Source: an uncultured Roseburia sp. (GTDB taxonomy: Bacteria > Bacillota > Clostridia > Lachnospirales > Lachnospiraceae). Taken from it: a stretch of DNA of 64,000 bases. Shown here piece after piece: positions 50,184 to 58,726 of this stretch. Every line of letters begins with the position of its first letter. Positions within the stretch are counted from its first letter, which is position 1. Position numbers and translations under genes: made by a program. The stretch spans positions 49,418 to 113,417 of the forward strand of contig CAMUGE010000004.1 of assembly GCA_947088345.1 (NCBI GenBank), in the 5' to 3' direction. The notes below the pieces were generated by a model that worked only from the letters and a program-made list of their open reading frames with translations, ran no database searches and had not been told where the DNA came from.

Positions 50184-51905
50184 CTATTTTAATATCATTT
50201 CGCTCATAGGATTGCCGCCCTTTACCATAGGAAGCACAATCTCGTCAGCCGAAATCACAAATTCAAGGATGGTCGGCGCATCCTGATAAGAACGCGCGGT
50301 ATCCAGCGCATGTTGTATACCGTCCTCATGTTCCACGCGAATGCCGTGTGCGCCGTAACTGTTTGCAAGCGCAATAAAATCCGGCGTATACGGCGGACAG
50401 GATTCCCCCGGCCCCTTACAGTTGCCCGGGCACCCTTTCCTTCTGCGCAGACAGGTCGCCTCGTAACGTTTTCCGTAAAATAACTGCTGCATCTGGCGCA
50501 CCATACCAAGATACTGGTTCTGAAACAGACAGATGATCACCGGCGCTTTCTGCACCACTGCCGTAGCCATCTCCTGAATATTCATCTGCAGACCGCCGTC
50601 GCCGGTAAAACAGACGACCTCTTTGCGGGGATTTCCGATTTTGGCGCCGATCGCAGCCGGAAGCCCAAATCCCATTGTGCCAAGACCGCCGGAGGTAATC
50701 AGCTGATGCCATCCGTCAAGTTCCAGATACTGGGTCGCCCACATCTGATGCTGACCGACATCAGTCACATAAATCGCCTCCCGAAATGTGCGGTTCACAT
50801 GCTCAAATACCGACTGTGGCGACAATCCGTGATCTTTCCGCATTTCAAGAGGATTTTCATGATCCCATGACGCAATTTTCTGCCGCCATGCTCCTGTGTC
50901 CTTTGTCTCAGCCCATTCCAGCAATTTTTCCAGCGCAAGCTTTGCGTCCGAGACAACCGGCACGTCCACTACAACGTTGCGCGAGATCGACGCCGTGTCA
51001 ATATCAATATGAATAATTTTTGCATGCGGCGCAAATTCGTTTAGATCGCCGGTAATCCTGTCGTTGAAACGCGTGCCGATGGAAAATAACACGTCGCAGT
51101 CCGCAACCGCCATATTGGCCGCATATTTTCCATGCATGCCGCTGTTGCCGATATAGAGCGCATGGCCGGTCGGAATGGCCCCCCGCCCCATCACTGTGGT
51201 GACAACCGGCACCTGCATTTTTTCCGCAAACAAAAGCAGCCGCTCCTGCGCATCTGCTATATTGACGCCGCCTCCTGCAAGTATCAGCGGCCGCTCTGCG
51301 GCGCGCAGCAGCTTGTACGCTTTTTTCAGCTGCCCGATATGCACGCTGTCATTGATCTTATAGCCGCGTATCTGTACATTGGTCGGATAGTCGGCCGGCC
51401 CTGCCGCTGTCTGGATATCCTTTGGAATATCAATTAAGACAGGCCCCGGCTTCCCGCTTTTTGCAATATGAAACGCCATTTTAATAATACGCCCCAGTTC
51501 TTCCCGCTTTCGCACCGTAACGCCATATTTCGTGACGCTCCTGGTCATCCCTACAATATCGACTTCCTGAAACGCATCGTTTCCGATTAAGGAAAGAGGC
51601 ACCTGACCGGTAAAACAGACAAGCGGAATGCTGTCATAATGCGCATCCGCAAGCCCCGTGATAATATTGGTCGCGCCCGGCCCGCTGGTGACAAGGCATA
51701 CGCCCACTTTTCCGGTGGACTTCGCATACCCTTCCGCCTCGTGAATCAACCCCTGCTCATGTCTTGGTAAGACGACTTCTATACTGTCCTGTTTATACAA
51801 TTCATCGAAAAGATCTGTCACTGTCCCGCCCGGATAACCAAAAATCGTATCCACGCTTTCTTTTTGCAATGCCTTTACAAACAACTTTCTGCCTGTGATA
51901 TCCAT
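50184..51905 (-). CDS. ilvB: Acetolactate synthase large subunit with Cys-rich insertion
   Basis: The protein has 573 residues from the ATG at 51905 (GGGAGGG upstream). It starts GRKLFVKALQKESVDTIFGY, with the ThDP-activating glutamate in LPRHEQGLIHEAEGYAKSTG, the FAD-type middle domain (RPLILAGGGVNIADAQERLL) and the ThDP/Mg motif FTGDGGLQMNIQEMATAV. It condenses two pyruvates, or pyruvate and 2-oxobutyrate, for valine, leucine and isoleucine synthesis. Between YEATC and PPYTPDF near residue 490 an insertion with four cysteines (CLRRRKGCPGNCKGPGESC) is not found in the classic enzymes and may bind a metal or an Fe-S cluster. No T-box or long attenuator is visible upstream. Confidence 0.95.
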   Translation of the reverse strand: MDITGRKLFVKALQKESVDTIFGYPGGTVTDLFDELYKQDSIEVVLPRHEQGLIHEAEGYAKSTGKVGVCLVTSGPGATNIITGLADAHYDSIPLVCFTGQVPLSLIGNDAFQEVDIVGMTRSVTKYGVTVRKREELGRIIKMAFHIAKSGKPGPVLIDIPKDIQTAAGPADYPTNVQIRGYKINDSVHIGQLKKAYKLLRAAERPLILAGGGVNIADAQERLLLFAEKMQVPVVTTVMGRGAIPTGHALYIGNSGMHGKYAANMAVADCDVLFSIGTRFNDRITGDLNEFAPHAKIIHIDIDTASISRNVVVDVPVVSDAKLALEKLLEWAETKDTGAWRQKIASWDHENPLEMRKDHGLSPQSVFEHVNRTFREAIYVTDVGQHQMWATQYLELDGWHQLITSGGLGTMGFGLPAAIGAKIGNPRKEVVCFTGDGGLQMNIQEMATAVVQKAPVIICLFQNQYLGMVRQMQQLFYGKRYEATCLRRRKGCPGNCKGPGESCPPYTPDFIALANSYGAHGIRVEHEDGIQHALDTARSYQDAPTILEFVISADEIVLPMVKGGNPMSEMILK

Positions 51906-51995
51906 GTCGCCCTCCCTGTTTTTCTCGATTAATTTGACGTCCGCCGGCCGCTCATACGCCTGCAGACGGCTGCGCATTCAGCCAGACATATGAAA

Positions 51996-52024
51996 AATAT
52001 AGCGTATCGTGTAAGAAAATGCAA
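51996..52024 (-). promoter_or_regulatory. Sigma-A promoter of ilvBN
   Basis: Minus strand TTGCAT (52024-52019), 17-nt spacer, TATATT (52001-51996). The leader of about 85 nt contains a GGCTG/CAGCC hairpin. Confidence 0.65.
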
Positions 52025-52041
52025 TGACGTTTTTTTACTTT

Positions 52042-52995
52042 TTAGAGATATCCGCATGATTTTAACAGGAAAATCCATCCGGTCAGAGTAAATGCCGCCA
52101 GCAGCGTCGTCGTCACAACGACGCTCGCCGTCAGCTTTTCATCGTTTTTCATATTTTTTGCCATAATATAACAGCTCGGCGTCGTCGGCGCAGCCAGCAT
52201 AATCAGAATCGCAACCAGCTTTTCCCCGGTAAATCCCATCCATACGGCGATCGGAACAAAAAGAAGCGGCTGTACCACAAGCTTAAGCAGCGCAGCAGCC
52301 GCCGTCGGCTTTAATTTGGCAAGCGCATCACGCCCTCGAAATCCGACTCCGATTGTAATCAGCGCAAGCGGCGTCGCCATCTGTGCAACGCTTCCAATCG
52401 TTTTATTAACCGCAGCCGGAAATCGCAGTCCAAAAAATGCCGCAAAAAGCCCGGCAAAAATTGCCAGAATAATCGGATTCTTAAAAATACCGGCCACAGC
52501 CTCTTTTACTTTTTCGGTCCTGCCGGCCGGTCTCGTATCTGCACTCTCAAATGTCAGCACAATCACCGAAAAAATATTATAGAGCGGCACTGCGCCGATA
52601 ATCATAAGAGGCCCCATTGCGGACGCGCCGTATATATTTTCGATAAACGCAAGCCCCATGACAGCGGCGCTGCTGCGAAACGATGCCTGCACAAACGCAC
52701 CGCGGATCTCTTTATTTCTGATCAGTAACTTTGACCCGCCCCAGATCAGCCAGAAACACACGGTACTGGAAAGCGCGCAAAATATGACATAACGTAAATC
52801 AAACGCGCCGCGGATATCAACGCTTGTAATATCCCGAAACAGCATAACCGGAAGCGTCACATGAAAATTAAATTTATTTGCCGCCGCGGCAAAATGATCG
52901 TCGAGCATACCGGTTCGTTTCAGCAGATATCCCAGCGCCATAACAAGAAAGATCGGAATTGTTACATTTACACTGAACAAAAAATTCGACATCAT
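52042..52995 (-). CDS. AEC-family membrane transporter
   Basis: A 317-residue protein with about ten hydrophobic segments: NVTIPIFLVMALGYLLKRTG at the start, LIMLAAPTTPSCYIMAKNM near residue 270 and VVTTTLLAAFTLTGWIFLL at the end. This matches the auxin-efflux-carrier/malonate-transporter family of Firmicutes. It overlaps the DHFR stop by 4 nt and thus shares its transcript. Its substrate, usually an organic acid or amino acid, is not known. Confidence 0.85.
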   Translation of the reverse strand: MMSNFLFSVNVTIPIFLVMALGYLLKRTGMLDDHFAAAANKFNFHVTLPVMLFRDITSVDIRGAFDLRYVIFCALSSTVCFWLIWGGSKLLIRNKEIRGAFVQASFRSSAAVMGLAFIENIYGASAMGPLMIIGAVPLYNIFSVIVLTFESADTRPAGRTEKVKEAVAGIFKNPIILAIFAGLFAAFFGLRFPAAVNKTIGSVAQMATPLALITIGVGFRGRDALAKLKPTAAAALLKLVVQPLLFVPIAVWMGFTGEKLVAILIMLAAPTTPSCYIMAKNMKNDEKLTASVVVTTTLLAAFTLTGWIFLLKSCGYL

Positions 52996-53489
52996 GACCG
53001 CCGCACCCTCTCATATCTGCAAAAATAATACTCCAGATCAAAATATGTCTGTTCCTCGCTTCTCTTTGCCATACGCCACTCTTTTCTCTGATCAAGATTT
53101 GGAAAAAATGCATCTGATTCAAAGCGGTATTTCATTTTTGTGAGATATGCCGTATCGCATTCATCCAGCAGCTGTCGGTAAATGCTCTCTCCGCCAATCA
53201 CAAAAACTTTTGTGCTGTCGTAACCGGTCAGTCTGTTTTGGAGTTCCTCAAATGAGCGGACAACCTCACCGCCGCGTACATGGTAATTTTTATTCCGCGA
53301 CAATATAAGATTTGTCCGGTCGGGGAGCGGCTGTCTGTTCGGAAAACTCTCAAGCGTCTTTCTTCCCATCACTACGACGTTTCCGATCGTCATCCTGCGG
53401 AAAAGTGCAAGATCCGACGGAATTTTGACAAGCAATTGATTTTTATTGCCAATCGCCCAGTTCTCATCGACTGCTGCAATCAGATTCAT
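52992..53489 (-). CDS. folA: Dihydrofolate reductase
   Basis: A 165-residue enzyme. It shows MNLIAAVDENWAIGNKNQLL (substrate loop), IPSDLALFRRMTIGNVVVMG (catalytic Asp in SDL), RKTLESFPNRQPLPDRTNLI and VFVIGGESIYRQLL, all standard DHFR blocks. It reduces dihydrofolate to tetrahydrofolate with NADPH and is the target of trimethoprim. It lies 4 nt after the GH13 stop and is followed by the AEC carrier with overlapping stop/start. No thyA is nearby. Confidence 0.95.
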   Translation of the reverse strand: MNLIAAVDENWAIGNKNQLLVKIPSDLALFRRMTIGNVVVMGRKTLESFPNRQPLPDRTNLILSRNKNYHVRGGEVVRSFEELQNRLTGYDSTKVFVIGGESIYRQLLDECDTAYLTKMKYRFESDAFFPNLDQRKEWRMAKRSEEQTYFDLEYYFCRYERVRRS

Positions 53490-53493
53490 ACGC

Positions 53494-55143
53494 TTAATTC
53501 ACCTGCTTTTCTTTGAGATATATTCTTGCCTCATAGGGACGAAGTGTACGCCCATAGGAATCAACGTCCCTATAATTGCCGATCAGCAGCTTTCTGTCCG
53601 CATCCGTTTCCATCGGACAGGAGACGGTATCTCCGAAAAAGTTGCAGAGTACTAACAGCTCGGCCGTTTCGTCTGTTCTTGTATAAGCAAATATTGCGCT
53701 GTGCTCCTTAAACAGCATCTGAAACTTGCCGTCCACAAATACCGGATACTCTTTGCGCAGCCGGATGAGTTCCTTATAGCACCAGAAAACAGATTCCGTA
53801 TCCCCGATCTGATCGGCTGCATGAATCTGCCTGTAATTCGGATTGACTTTTATCCACGGCGTACCGGTCGTAAATCCCGCATTTTCGCTGTCATCCCACT
53901 GCATCGGCGTTCTGGCGTTGTCACGGCTTTTTGCATGGATCGAGCGCATTACAGACTCTTTGTCAAGGCCCTGTTCCAAACGTTCACGATACATCCCCAG
54001 CGTTTCAATATCGCGGTATTCTTCAATTTCATACTGCACATTGGTCATGCCAAGTTCCTCGCCCTGATATATATATGGCGTGCCCTGCATCCCATGCAAA
54101 AGAATTGCCAGCATTTTTGCGGATTCGGTACGGTATTCCCGATCATTTCCCCAGCGCGATACAATTCTTGGCAGATCATGATTGTTCCAGAACAGACTGT
54201 TCCATCCTTTCTGATATAACTGTGTCTGCCATTTCTCGCACACCTCTTTTAATCTTAAAAACGGCAGCGGCGCCAGATCCCATTTCTCTTTGCCTTCGAT
54301 TTGATCCAGACAGATATGCTCAAACTGGAACACCATCGACAATTCGCTGTGATCCGGATTGCTGTAGCGTTCCGCAAGTTCCGGCGTAGCGCTCCACGCT
54401 TCCCCGACTGTGACAAGATCGGCCTTTTGGAATGTCTCCCTGCTCATCTCCCTTATATATTCATGCAGCTTCGGCCCATTGCCCGTAATCCGCCGATCCG
54501 GCTCTTTTGCAATCTGGTCTATCACATCCAGCCGAAATCCTCCTGCGCCCTTTTGAATCCACCAGTTGATCATATCATAGAGCTCTGTCCGCAATTTGGG
54601 ATTTTCCCAGTTCAAATCCGGCTGTTTTACAGAAAACTGATGGAAATAGTACTGCCCCACTTCCGGAACCCATTCCCATGCCGGCCCGCCAAATACTGCG
54701 CGCATATCATTTGGAGCCTTGCCCTCTTTCCCGTCCCTCCAGACATAATAATCATGGTACGGGTTATCTCTGCTCTTTTTGGCCTCCTGAAACCATGCAT
54801 GCTCGTCCGAAGAATGATTTAATACCAGATCCATAATAATCCGGATCTTATGTTTTTTTGCCTGCGCAATCAAATCCTCCATATCTTTGCCATCGCCAAA
54901 CATCGGGTCGATATCCCGATAATCCGAAATATCATATCCATTGTCATCCTGCGGAGATTTCAACACAGGGGAAAGCCAAATCGCATCGATTCCCAGATTT
55001 TCCAGATAAGAAAGCTTTTCGATAATTCCCCTTAAGTCTCCGATCCCGTCTCCGTTACTGTCAAAAAAACTGCGGGGATAAATCTGATAAATCACGGCGC
55101 TCTTCCACCATTCGCATCCATGTGCGTTTTCTTTGCCTGCCAT
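53494..55143 (-). CDS. GH13 alpha-glucosidase (oligo-1,6-glucosidase type)
   Basis: A 549-residue cytoplasmic enzyme. WWKSAVIYQIYPRSFFDSNG opens the barrel. The four conserved regions are DLVLNHSSDEH, GGFRLDVIDQIAKEPD (nucleophile Asp), TVGEAWS (acid/base Glu) and FWNNHDLPRIVSRWG (third Asp). QDDNGYDISDYRDIDPMFG and RTPMQWDDSENAGFT are typical of the GH13_31 oligo-1,6-glucosidase/sucrase-isomaltase group, and the DVI sequence after the nucleophile fits alpha-1,6 preference. It probably cleaves isomalto- or malto-oligosaccharides. AAGGAGG lies 9-10 nt before the ATG. It heads the GH13-folA-AEC operon. Confidence 0.92.
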   Translation of the reverse strand: MAGKENAHGCEWWKSAVIYQIYPRSFFDSNGDGIGDLRGIIEKLSYLENLGIDAIWLSPVLKSPQDDNGYDISDYRDIDPMFGDGKDMEDLIAQAKKHKIRIIMDLVLNHSSDEHAWFQEAKKSRDNPYHDYYVWRDGKEGKAPNDMRAVFGGPAWEWVPEVGQYYFHQFSVKQPDLNWENPKLRTELYDMINWWIQKGAGGFRLDVIDQIAKEPDRRITGNGPKLHEYIREMSRETFQKADLVTVGEAWSATPELAERYSNPDHSELSMVFQFEHICLDQIEGKEKWDLAPLPFLRLKEVCEKWQTQLYQKGWNSLFWNNHDLPRIVSRWGNDREYRTESAKMLAILLHGMQGTPYIYQGEELGMTNVQYEIEEYRDIETLGMYRERLEQGLDKESVMRSIHAKSRDNARTPMQWDDSENAGFTTGTPWIKVNPNYRQIHAADQIGDTESVFWCYKELIRLRKEYPVFVDGKFQMLFKEHSAIFAYTRTDETAELLVLCNFFGDTVSCPMETDADRKLLIGNYRDVDSYGRTLRPYEARIYLKEKQVN

Positions 55144-55193
55144 TTCTGTTTCGCCTCCTTATTATATCCAATAACAATTCATGAAAATAATAC

Positions 55194-55222
55194 TTGCCGA
55201 CTGTTTCTGCATATGTTATACT
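55194..55222 (+). promoter_or_regulatory. Sigma-A promoter of the probable 6S RNA
   Basis: TTGCCG (55194-55199), 17-nt spacer, TATACT (55217-55222) with a TGT extension. No coding region follows. Confidence 0.7.
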
Positions 55223-55228
55223 ACATTT

Positions 55229-55440
55229 GACGACAGAAACTGTTACAGGCAGTTTCTTTCTGTCAGTCCCTTGCTCCATTTTTTGGAGTATCCTCTGTTG
55301 GCAGTTTGCCTCTATTGTAAGAGACATCTATGTTCAACGAGGCAGGTATTATTTCCTCTTGTATTCCTTAACGGATAAGGAACACAAGTGCCGTAACAAC
55401 CAATGCCCTGCTGCTCTGCGGCAGGGCATTGGTTTCTTAT
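55229..55440 (+). ncRNA. ssrS: Probable 6S RNA
   Basis: A promoter and a terminator enclose about 210 nt without a credible coding frame. The sequence can fold into one long, bulged hairpin. The closing stem GTTACaGGCA (55242-55251) pairs with TGCC-GTAAC (55389-55397), a middle stem pairs GCCTC with GAGGC, and a small CCTTA-acgga-TAAGG hairpin lies just before the 3' closing strand. CAGTCCCTTG after the 5' stem and ACAAGTGCCGTAAC at the 3' side resemble conserved 6S RNA stretches. 6S RNA mimics an open promoter and sequesters sigma-A RNA polymerase in stationary phase. Recognition is by eye, without a covariance search. Together with its promoter and terminator it accounts for the gap 55144-55441. 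Confidence 0.6.
55399..55440 (+). terminator. Terminator of the probable 6S RNA
   Basis: ACCAATGCCCTG (55399-55410) pairs with CAGGGCATTGGT (55422-55433), followed by TTCTTATTTT on the plus strand. It may also serve the converging XRE gene. Confidence 0.85.
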
Positions 55441-55441
55441 T

Positions 55442-55780
55442 TTATAAATCATTCATCACCCGGCAGACATAGGCAAACACTCTCTCAACCAGCCTGTTTC
55501 TCTCCTCATTATTACTGTTTATTATATAACTGTCCACGTCAAAATCACCTGTATTATTGTTGCCTGTAATCAGATAAGTAGGATCTATCCCGTATTCACT
55601 GTACAGCAGCATCAGTTTTTCACCGGAAAGACCTGACGTTCCGGATTCCAGTTTGCGGTAATGATCTTCGGTAATTCCGAGCAGTTCTGCGATTTCACCA
55701 GGCCTCTTTTGCATATTTTTCCTGATTTCCCTCAAACGTTTCCCGATACTGACATTGATATCCTTTTTTATCTTTTCCAT
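55442..55780 (-). CDS. XRE-family helix-turn-helix regulator
   Basis: The protein has 112 residues from the ATG at 55780 (two AAAGGA sites upstream). Residues 10-65 form a Cro/CI HTH (IGKRLREIRKNMQKRPGEIA, ELLGITEDHYRKLESGTSGL). The C-terminal half is acidic and Asn-rich (TGNNNTGDFDVDSYIINSNN) with a final helix. It is a lone gene. The target is unknown; it resembles Clostridial SinR-like small regulators. Confidence 0.8.
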   Translation of the reverse strand: MEKIKKDINVSIGKRLREIRKNMQKRPGEIAELLGITEDHYRKLESGTSGLSGEKLMLLYSEYGIDPTYLITGNNNTGDFDVDSYIINSNNEERNRLVERVFAYVCRVMNDL

Positions 55781-55868
55781 ATCCTTTGTTCCTTTCTGTT
55801 TTCTCCTTATTATAACTGTCATGCAATTGAATGTCCATGACAAACATGTTATTTTTTAACATACTGTT

Positions 55869-56594
55869 CTATGATAATTGCGCATTTTGTTTCCTGCGTA
55901 TCCGGTGCAGCTGCGGCTGTAACGCAATTTCGGAGACGACCATCCCCTCCCGCTGTTCTATGATATACGCCACTGCGCCTGCGACTTCCTCCGGCATCAG
56001 ATAAGCCTCCGTCTCACAATCCTCGCAAAAATCAGCATTTCGGTAAAGATTCGTCTTTGTCATATCCGGGTATATGACGGCAGACTTTAAGCCGTATTTG
56101 CGTGCTTCGTCAAACAAACTGCGGGAAAATGCGGCAATTCCCGCTTTTGTCGCGCCGTACGCACACCCGTGCGGGCTTGATTCTTTTGCTGTGACAGACG
56201 AAATCTGGATCACATAACCCCTGTTTTTCTTTAGATGGCGCAGCAGCTGCTGTGTCAGGATCATTGGCGCCTCAAGATTTGTGCGCACCATTTCTGTAAT
56301 TTTTTTTGGACTTAACTCCTCATGCAGCCCATAATAACCGACCCCTGCGTTATTGACAAGAACTGAAATACAGTTTTCCGCCGCAATTTCTTTTGCTGCG
56401 GCACACAGCCGGTCTGTGTCCAACATGTCAAGAACGACAGGACAAAAATTTTCTTCGTTTAGAAGTTCAGAATCGCTAAATTCCCTCCCAATGCCAAATA
56501 CCCGATAACCAAGACCTATTAACCTGCTGCTGACGCAGCGTCCGATTCCCGAGGACGCGCCTGTTACAATTGCTGCTTTCCTGTTTCGTTCCAT
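55869..56594 (-). CDS. Short-chain dehydrogenase/reductase
   Basis: A 241-residue classic SDR: AAIVTGASSGIGRCVSSRLI (cofactor loop), VLVNNAGVGYYGLHEE, the catalytic Ser in ISSVTAKESS and the YxxxK in CAYGATKAGIAAFSRSLF. It overlaps the SplB-type gene by 31 nt, so the two are translated together. In this three-gene set (nucleosidase-like, SplB-type, SDR) it could reduce a product of the radical SAM enzyme. That is an inference from gene order only. Confidence 0.88.
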   Translation of the reverse strand: MERNRKAAIVTGASSGIGRCVSSRLIGLGYRVFGIGREFSDSELLNEENFCPVVLDMLDTDRLCAAAKEIAAENCISVLVNNAGVGYYGLHEELSPKKITEMVRTNLEAPMILTQQLLRHLKKNRGYVIQISSVTAKESSPHGCAYGATKAGIAAFSRSLFDEARKYGLKSAVIYPDMTKTNLYRNADFCEDCETEAYLMPEEVAGAVAYIIEQREGMVVSEIALQPQLHRIRRKQNAQLS

Positions 56595-57601
56595 AAAAAG
56601 ATCTTCTCCTTACCTGTCCACTGTTCCAGTTTCGAAAAAAGATACTGCTCCATTTTTTCCATCAATTCATCCGGATAATGACAGTATCCGGCGTCGTTTT
56701 GATACGGAAACCATACCACCGCCGAATCCGGCGTCTGCCGCCTCATATTTTTCAGATAATCCTTTGCGATCCGAAATGAGCCGACACTTACATCAAGAAT
56801 TTTTTCAGGATCAACTGCTGCAAATACTTCGTCCAGCATTTCCTGATAATGACTCTGCCATCCCGGCACATAAATAATCGGGTCAAAGCAGAGACGAACC
56901 AAAAAGCCAAGCCGCGCCGCTTTGGCCGCACAGGCAATACGCTCGGAGAGCGGCGGCACAAAATGCTCATATGCGGCGGCAACCGCGCCCGGAGAGAGAG
57001 TAAATGCAAAGATCACATTTCCTGACGGTTCCCTCTCGCCAAAGAACTGTTTATGCGCGCATTTTGTCCTAACTTCTATTTTTAAATTCTCCCGCCCTTT
57101 TGCAAAGTCACACCACGCCCCGGCATACCCTGCAATTTTCTCTAATGCAATTAAATCCGTATCATACGATACGCAAAGGTACAGAGAGTCCCGCTTTATC
57201 AGCTGCCGGACCTCTTCAAAAAAATCTTCCAAATTGACAAAGATCACAAGATTGGCAGACGGATACATTCCTTTCAGATAGCAGTACTCACAGTCATAAA
57301 TGCAGTTCATGATGCACGAGGTATAATAAAAACGTTCGTTTCCGAAATTCTGGCAGACCGGTGCGCCCCGGTAAATCAGCTTTCCTTTTTTTTCGGCCAG
57401 AATTAATTTCTGCGCCCGATGCTGCTTTCCACAGTCCTGTCCTCTGCGGCAGAATACATCCTTGTAATGGTCTATTTCTATCACGGACGCAGACGGAAAG
57501 CAAGATAGTATCATTTTGGTGCGCACATGATCCGCTACTGCTTTTTCCACGTAAATATGCGAGAAAGCCGCATTATAGTAATCTTGTTTTAAGTTCTTCA
57601 A
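56564..57601 (-). CDS. Spore photoproduct lyase family radical SAM protein
   Basis: The 345-residue protein is read from a TTG at 57601 (GGAGG about 12 nt upstream). Radical SAM cysteines are in CIMNCIYDCEYCYLKGMYPS near residue 95 (the CxxxCxxC set is C-IYD-C-EY-C). The next stretch, ANLVIFVNLEDFFEE, matches SplB. SplB repairs spore photoproduct (thymine dimer) in spore DNA using SAM. It overlaps the neighbouring genes on both sides (29 and 31 nt). The typical SplB C-terminal cysteine region appears reduced, so a related but different reaction is possible. Confidence 0.82.
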   Translation of the reverse strand: MKNLKQDYYNAAFSHIYVEKAVADHVRTKMILSCFPSASVIEIDHYKDVFCRRGQDCGKQHRAQKLILAEKKGKLIYRGAPVCQNFGNERFYYTSCIMNCIYDCEYCYLKGMYPSANLVIFVNLEDFFEEVRQLIKRDSLYLCVSYDTDLIALEKIAGYAGAWCDFAKGRENLKIEVRTKCAHKQFFGEREPSGNVIFAFTLSPGAVAAAYEHFVPPLSERIACAAKAARLGFLVRLCFDPIIYVPGWQSHYQEMLDEVFAAVDPEKILDVSVGSFRIAKDYLKNMRRQTPDSAVVWFPYQNDAGYCHYPDELMEKMEQYLFSKLEQWTGKEKIFLWNETGKQQL

Positions 57602-58388
57602 AGCGCCGTTTTCCCTCCCTCTTACTGCTGCATGTTAGCAAATCTGACTGATACATCTGCCGGATGACCGCGGCTGCGTCAATTCCTGCCAGACATGCAT
57701 AGCGCAGATATTGTCTTAAGGAATCCTCCATTGCCTTTGAGCAGTGCAGATCCCCGCTCAGCCGTCTGATCCACTCTTCCTGCACAGACGGTTCCTTTCG
57801 CTCCTGATCCGTAATCTCATTTAACATGGAAAGTATTGGAATCAGTCTCTCCCGGTGCGCCTGCATATACCGGCTGATCTGTTTTGCACTCACCCGCCCG
57901 GGGTCTCCGTTATCCGAGACGATTTTTACAAACAGCATCCGATGCGCGTGAAAAAAATAAGCCCCCGCCTGATAAACCGCACAGGCTTCCAGATCGACAA
58001 GCCCCTCCTCAACGCGCTCTCTCCTGATTCTCGACTCTGTCGTTATGGCGGATTCCTGCAAACCGCAGCGGTACAAAAGATCCGGGTAAAACGTTTTCCC
58101 GGTCGCCTGCTCGATCAGCTTATTGCATAAAAAAATTTCCCCGCATTTTGGGCCTGCACAGACTCCGGTATGAAACAGCCAGTCTCCTTCTGACGGCGGA
58201 TATGCGGTACACAGACTCGCGACTGCAGCCGCTGCGGCAATCTCCCCCGGACCGCTTACAATAAGCCTGATCTTTGCCTCCTCGCGAAAAAAAACCTGAA
58301 ATTTTGTGTTTGCAATGTCTTTTTTCAAATGATACTGCTCGATAAAAATCTGTGCTTCACTATAAAGAGCCGTAATCATATAAACCAT
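57573..58388 (-). CDS. Nucleoside phosphorylase/nucleosidase-like protein
   Basis: The protein has 271 residues from the ATG at 58388 (GGAG 6 nt upstream). MITALYSEAQIFIEQYHLKK, LIVSGPGEIAAAAAVASLC and LFHTGVCAGPKCGEIFLCNK follow the order of the PNP/UDP phosphorylase fold. VDLEACAVYQAGAYFFHAHR carries the ME-type substrate motif as LEACA. MTA/SAH nucleosidases of this fold clear 5'-deoxyadenosine produced by radical SAM enzymes, which would fit the SplB-type partner directly downstream. The C-terminal 70 residues are an extra helical region. The role is inferred. Confidence 0.7.
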   Translation of the reverse strand: MVYMITALYSEAQIFIEQYHLKKDIANTKFQVFFREEAKIRLIVSGPGEIAAAAAVASLCTAYPPSEGDWLFHTGVCAGPKCGEIFLCNKLIEQATGKTFYPDLLYRCGLQESAITTESRIRRERVEEGLVDLEACAVYQAGAYFFHAHRMLFVKIVSDNGDPGRVSAKQISRYMQAHRERLIPILSMLNEITDQERKEPSVQEEWIRRLSGDLHCSKAMEDSLRQYLRYACLAGIDAAAVIRQMYQSDLLTCSSKREGKRRFEELKTRLL

Positions 58389-58559
58389 ATTTTTCTCCAT
58401 TTCTGCGCTCTATCCCGCACATGGCGAGTCATTGAGAGCCGTTTGGGCTTTGCAGCGCCCTGACGTGAACGCCGCCGTTGCAACATTTAAAAAAACAGAT
58501 TTATTGTATCAGATTTTTTGTTTCGAAACTATACCGATCCAAATTTTTTTTAAATATTT

Positions 58560-58724
58560 TATGCCGCAATGCCCTCCTGCCCGGATAGCTTTCGATTGCC
58601 TTTGGGACTTCACTTTCTTTCGCCAGCTTACCCGCCATGGACGCCCTTGCTGTTTCGCTATACACTTCCTGGTTGCCTGGGCGTGTTCGGGACTTTCACC
58701 CGTTAGAGCGCGCCCATGGCGCAC
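58560..58724 (-). mobile_element. Group II intron fragment (5' domain I part)
   Basis: Read on the minus strand, the piece starts GTGCGCC at 58724 and continues with CTCTAACGGGTGAAAGTCCC, then AGCGAAACAGCAAGGGCGTC and further structured GA-rich loops down to about 58560. The GUGCG 5' end and GGGTGAAAGTCCC are typical of the first part of bacterial group II introns. No reverse transcriptase gene or 3' domain V/VI is present, so it is a truncated, inactive remnant. The 3' limit is approximate. The gap 58389-58811 otherwise contains a terminator, a short tandem repeat and an AT-rich promoter region for the nucleosidase-like gene. Confidence 0.55.
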
Positions 58725-58726
58725 AA

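Noticed and set aside
51906-52041. T-box or branched-chain attenuator upstream of ilvB
   Set aside because: The leader is only about 85 nt and lacks a T-box sequence or a leader peptide rich in Leu/Val/Ile.
55194-55472. Plus-strand frame of about 90 codons between the GH13 and XRE genes
   Set aside because: No ribosome binding site; it spans the closing stem and terminator of the probable 6S RNA, which explains the region better.
58400-58480. Further copy of the double-hairpin repeat
   Set aside because: Only vague resemblance (GCCGTTTGGGCTTTGCAGC); the diagnostic TTTGTG..CACAAA and GTGTGAA..TTCACAC arms are missing.
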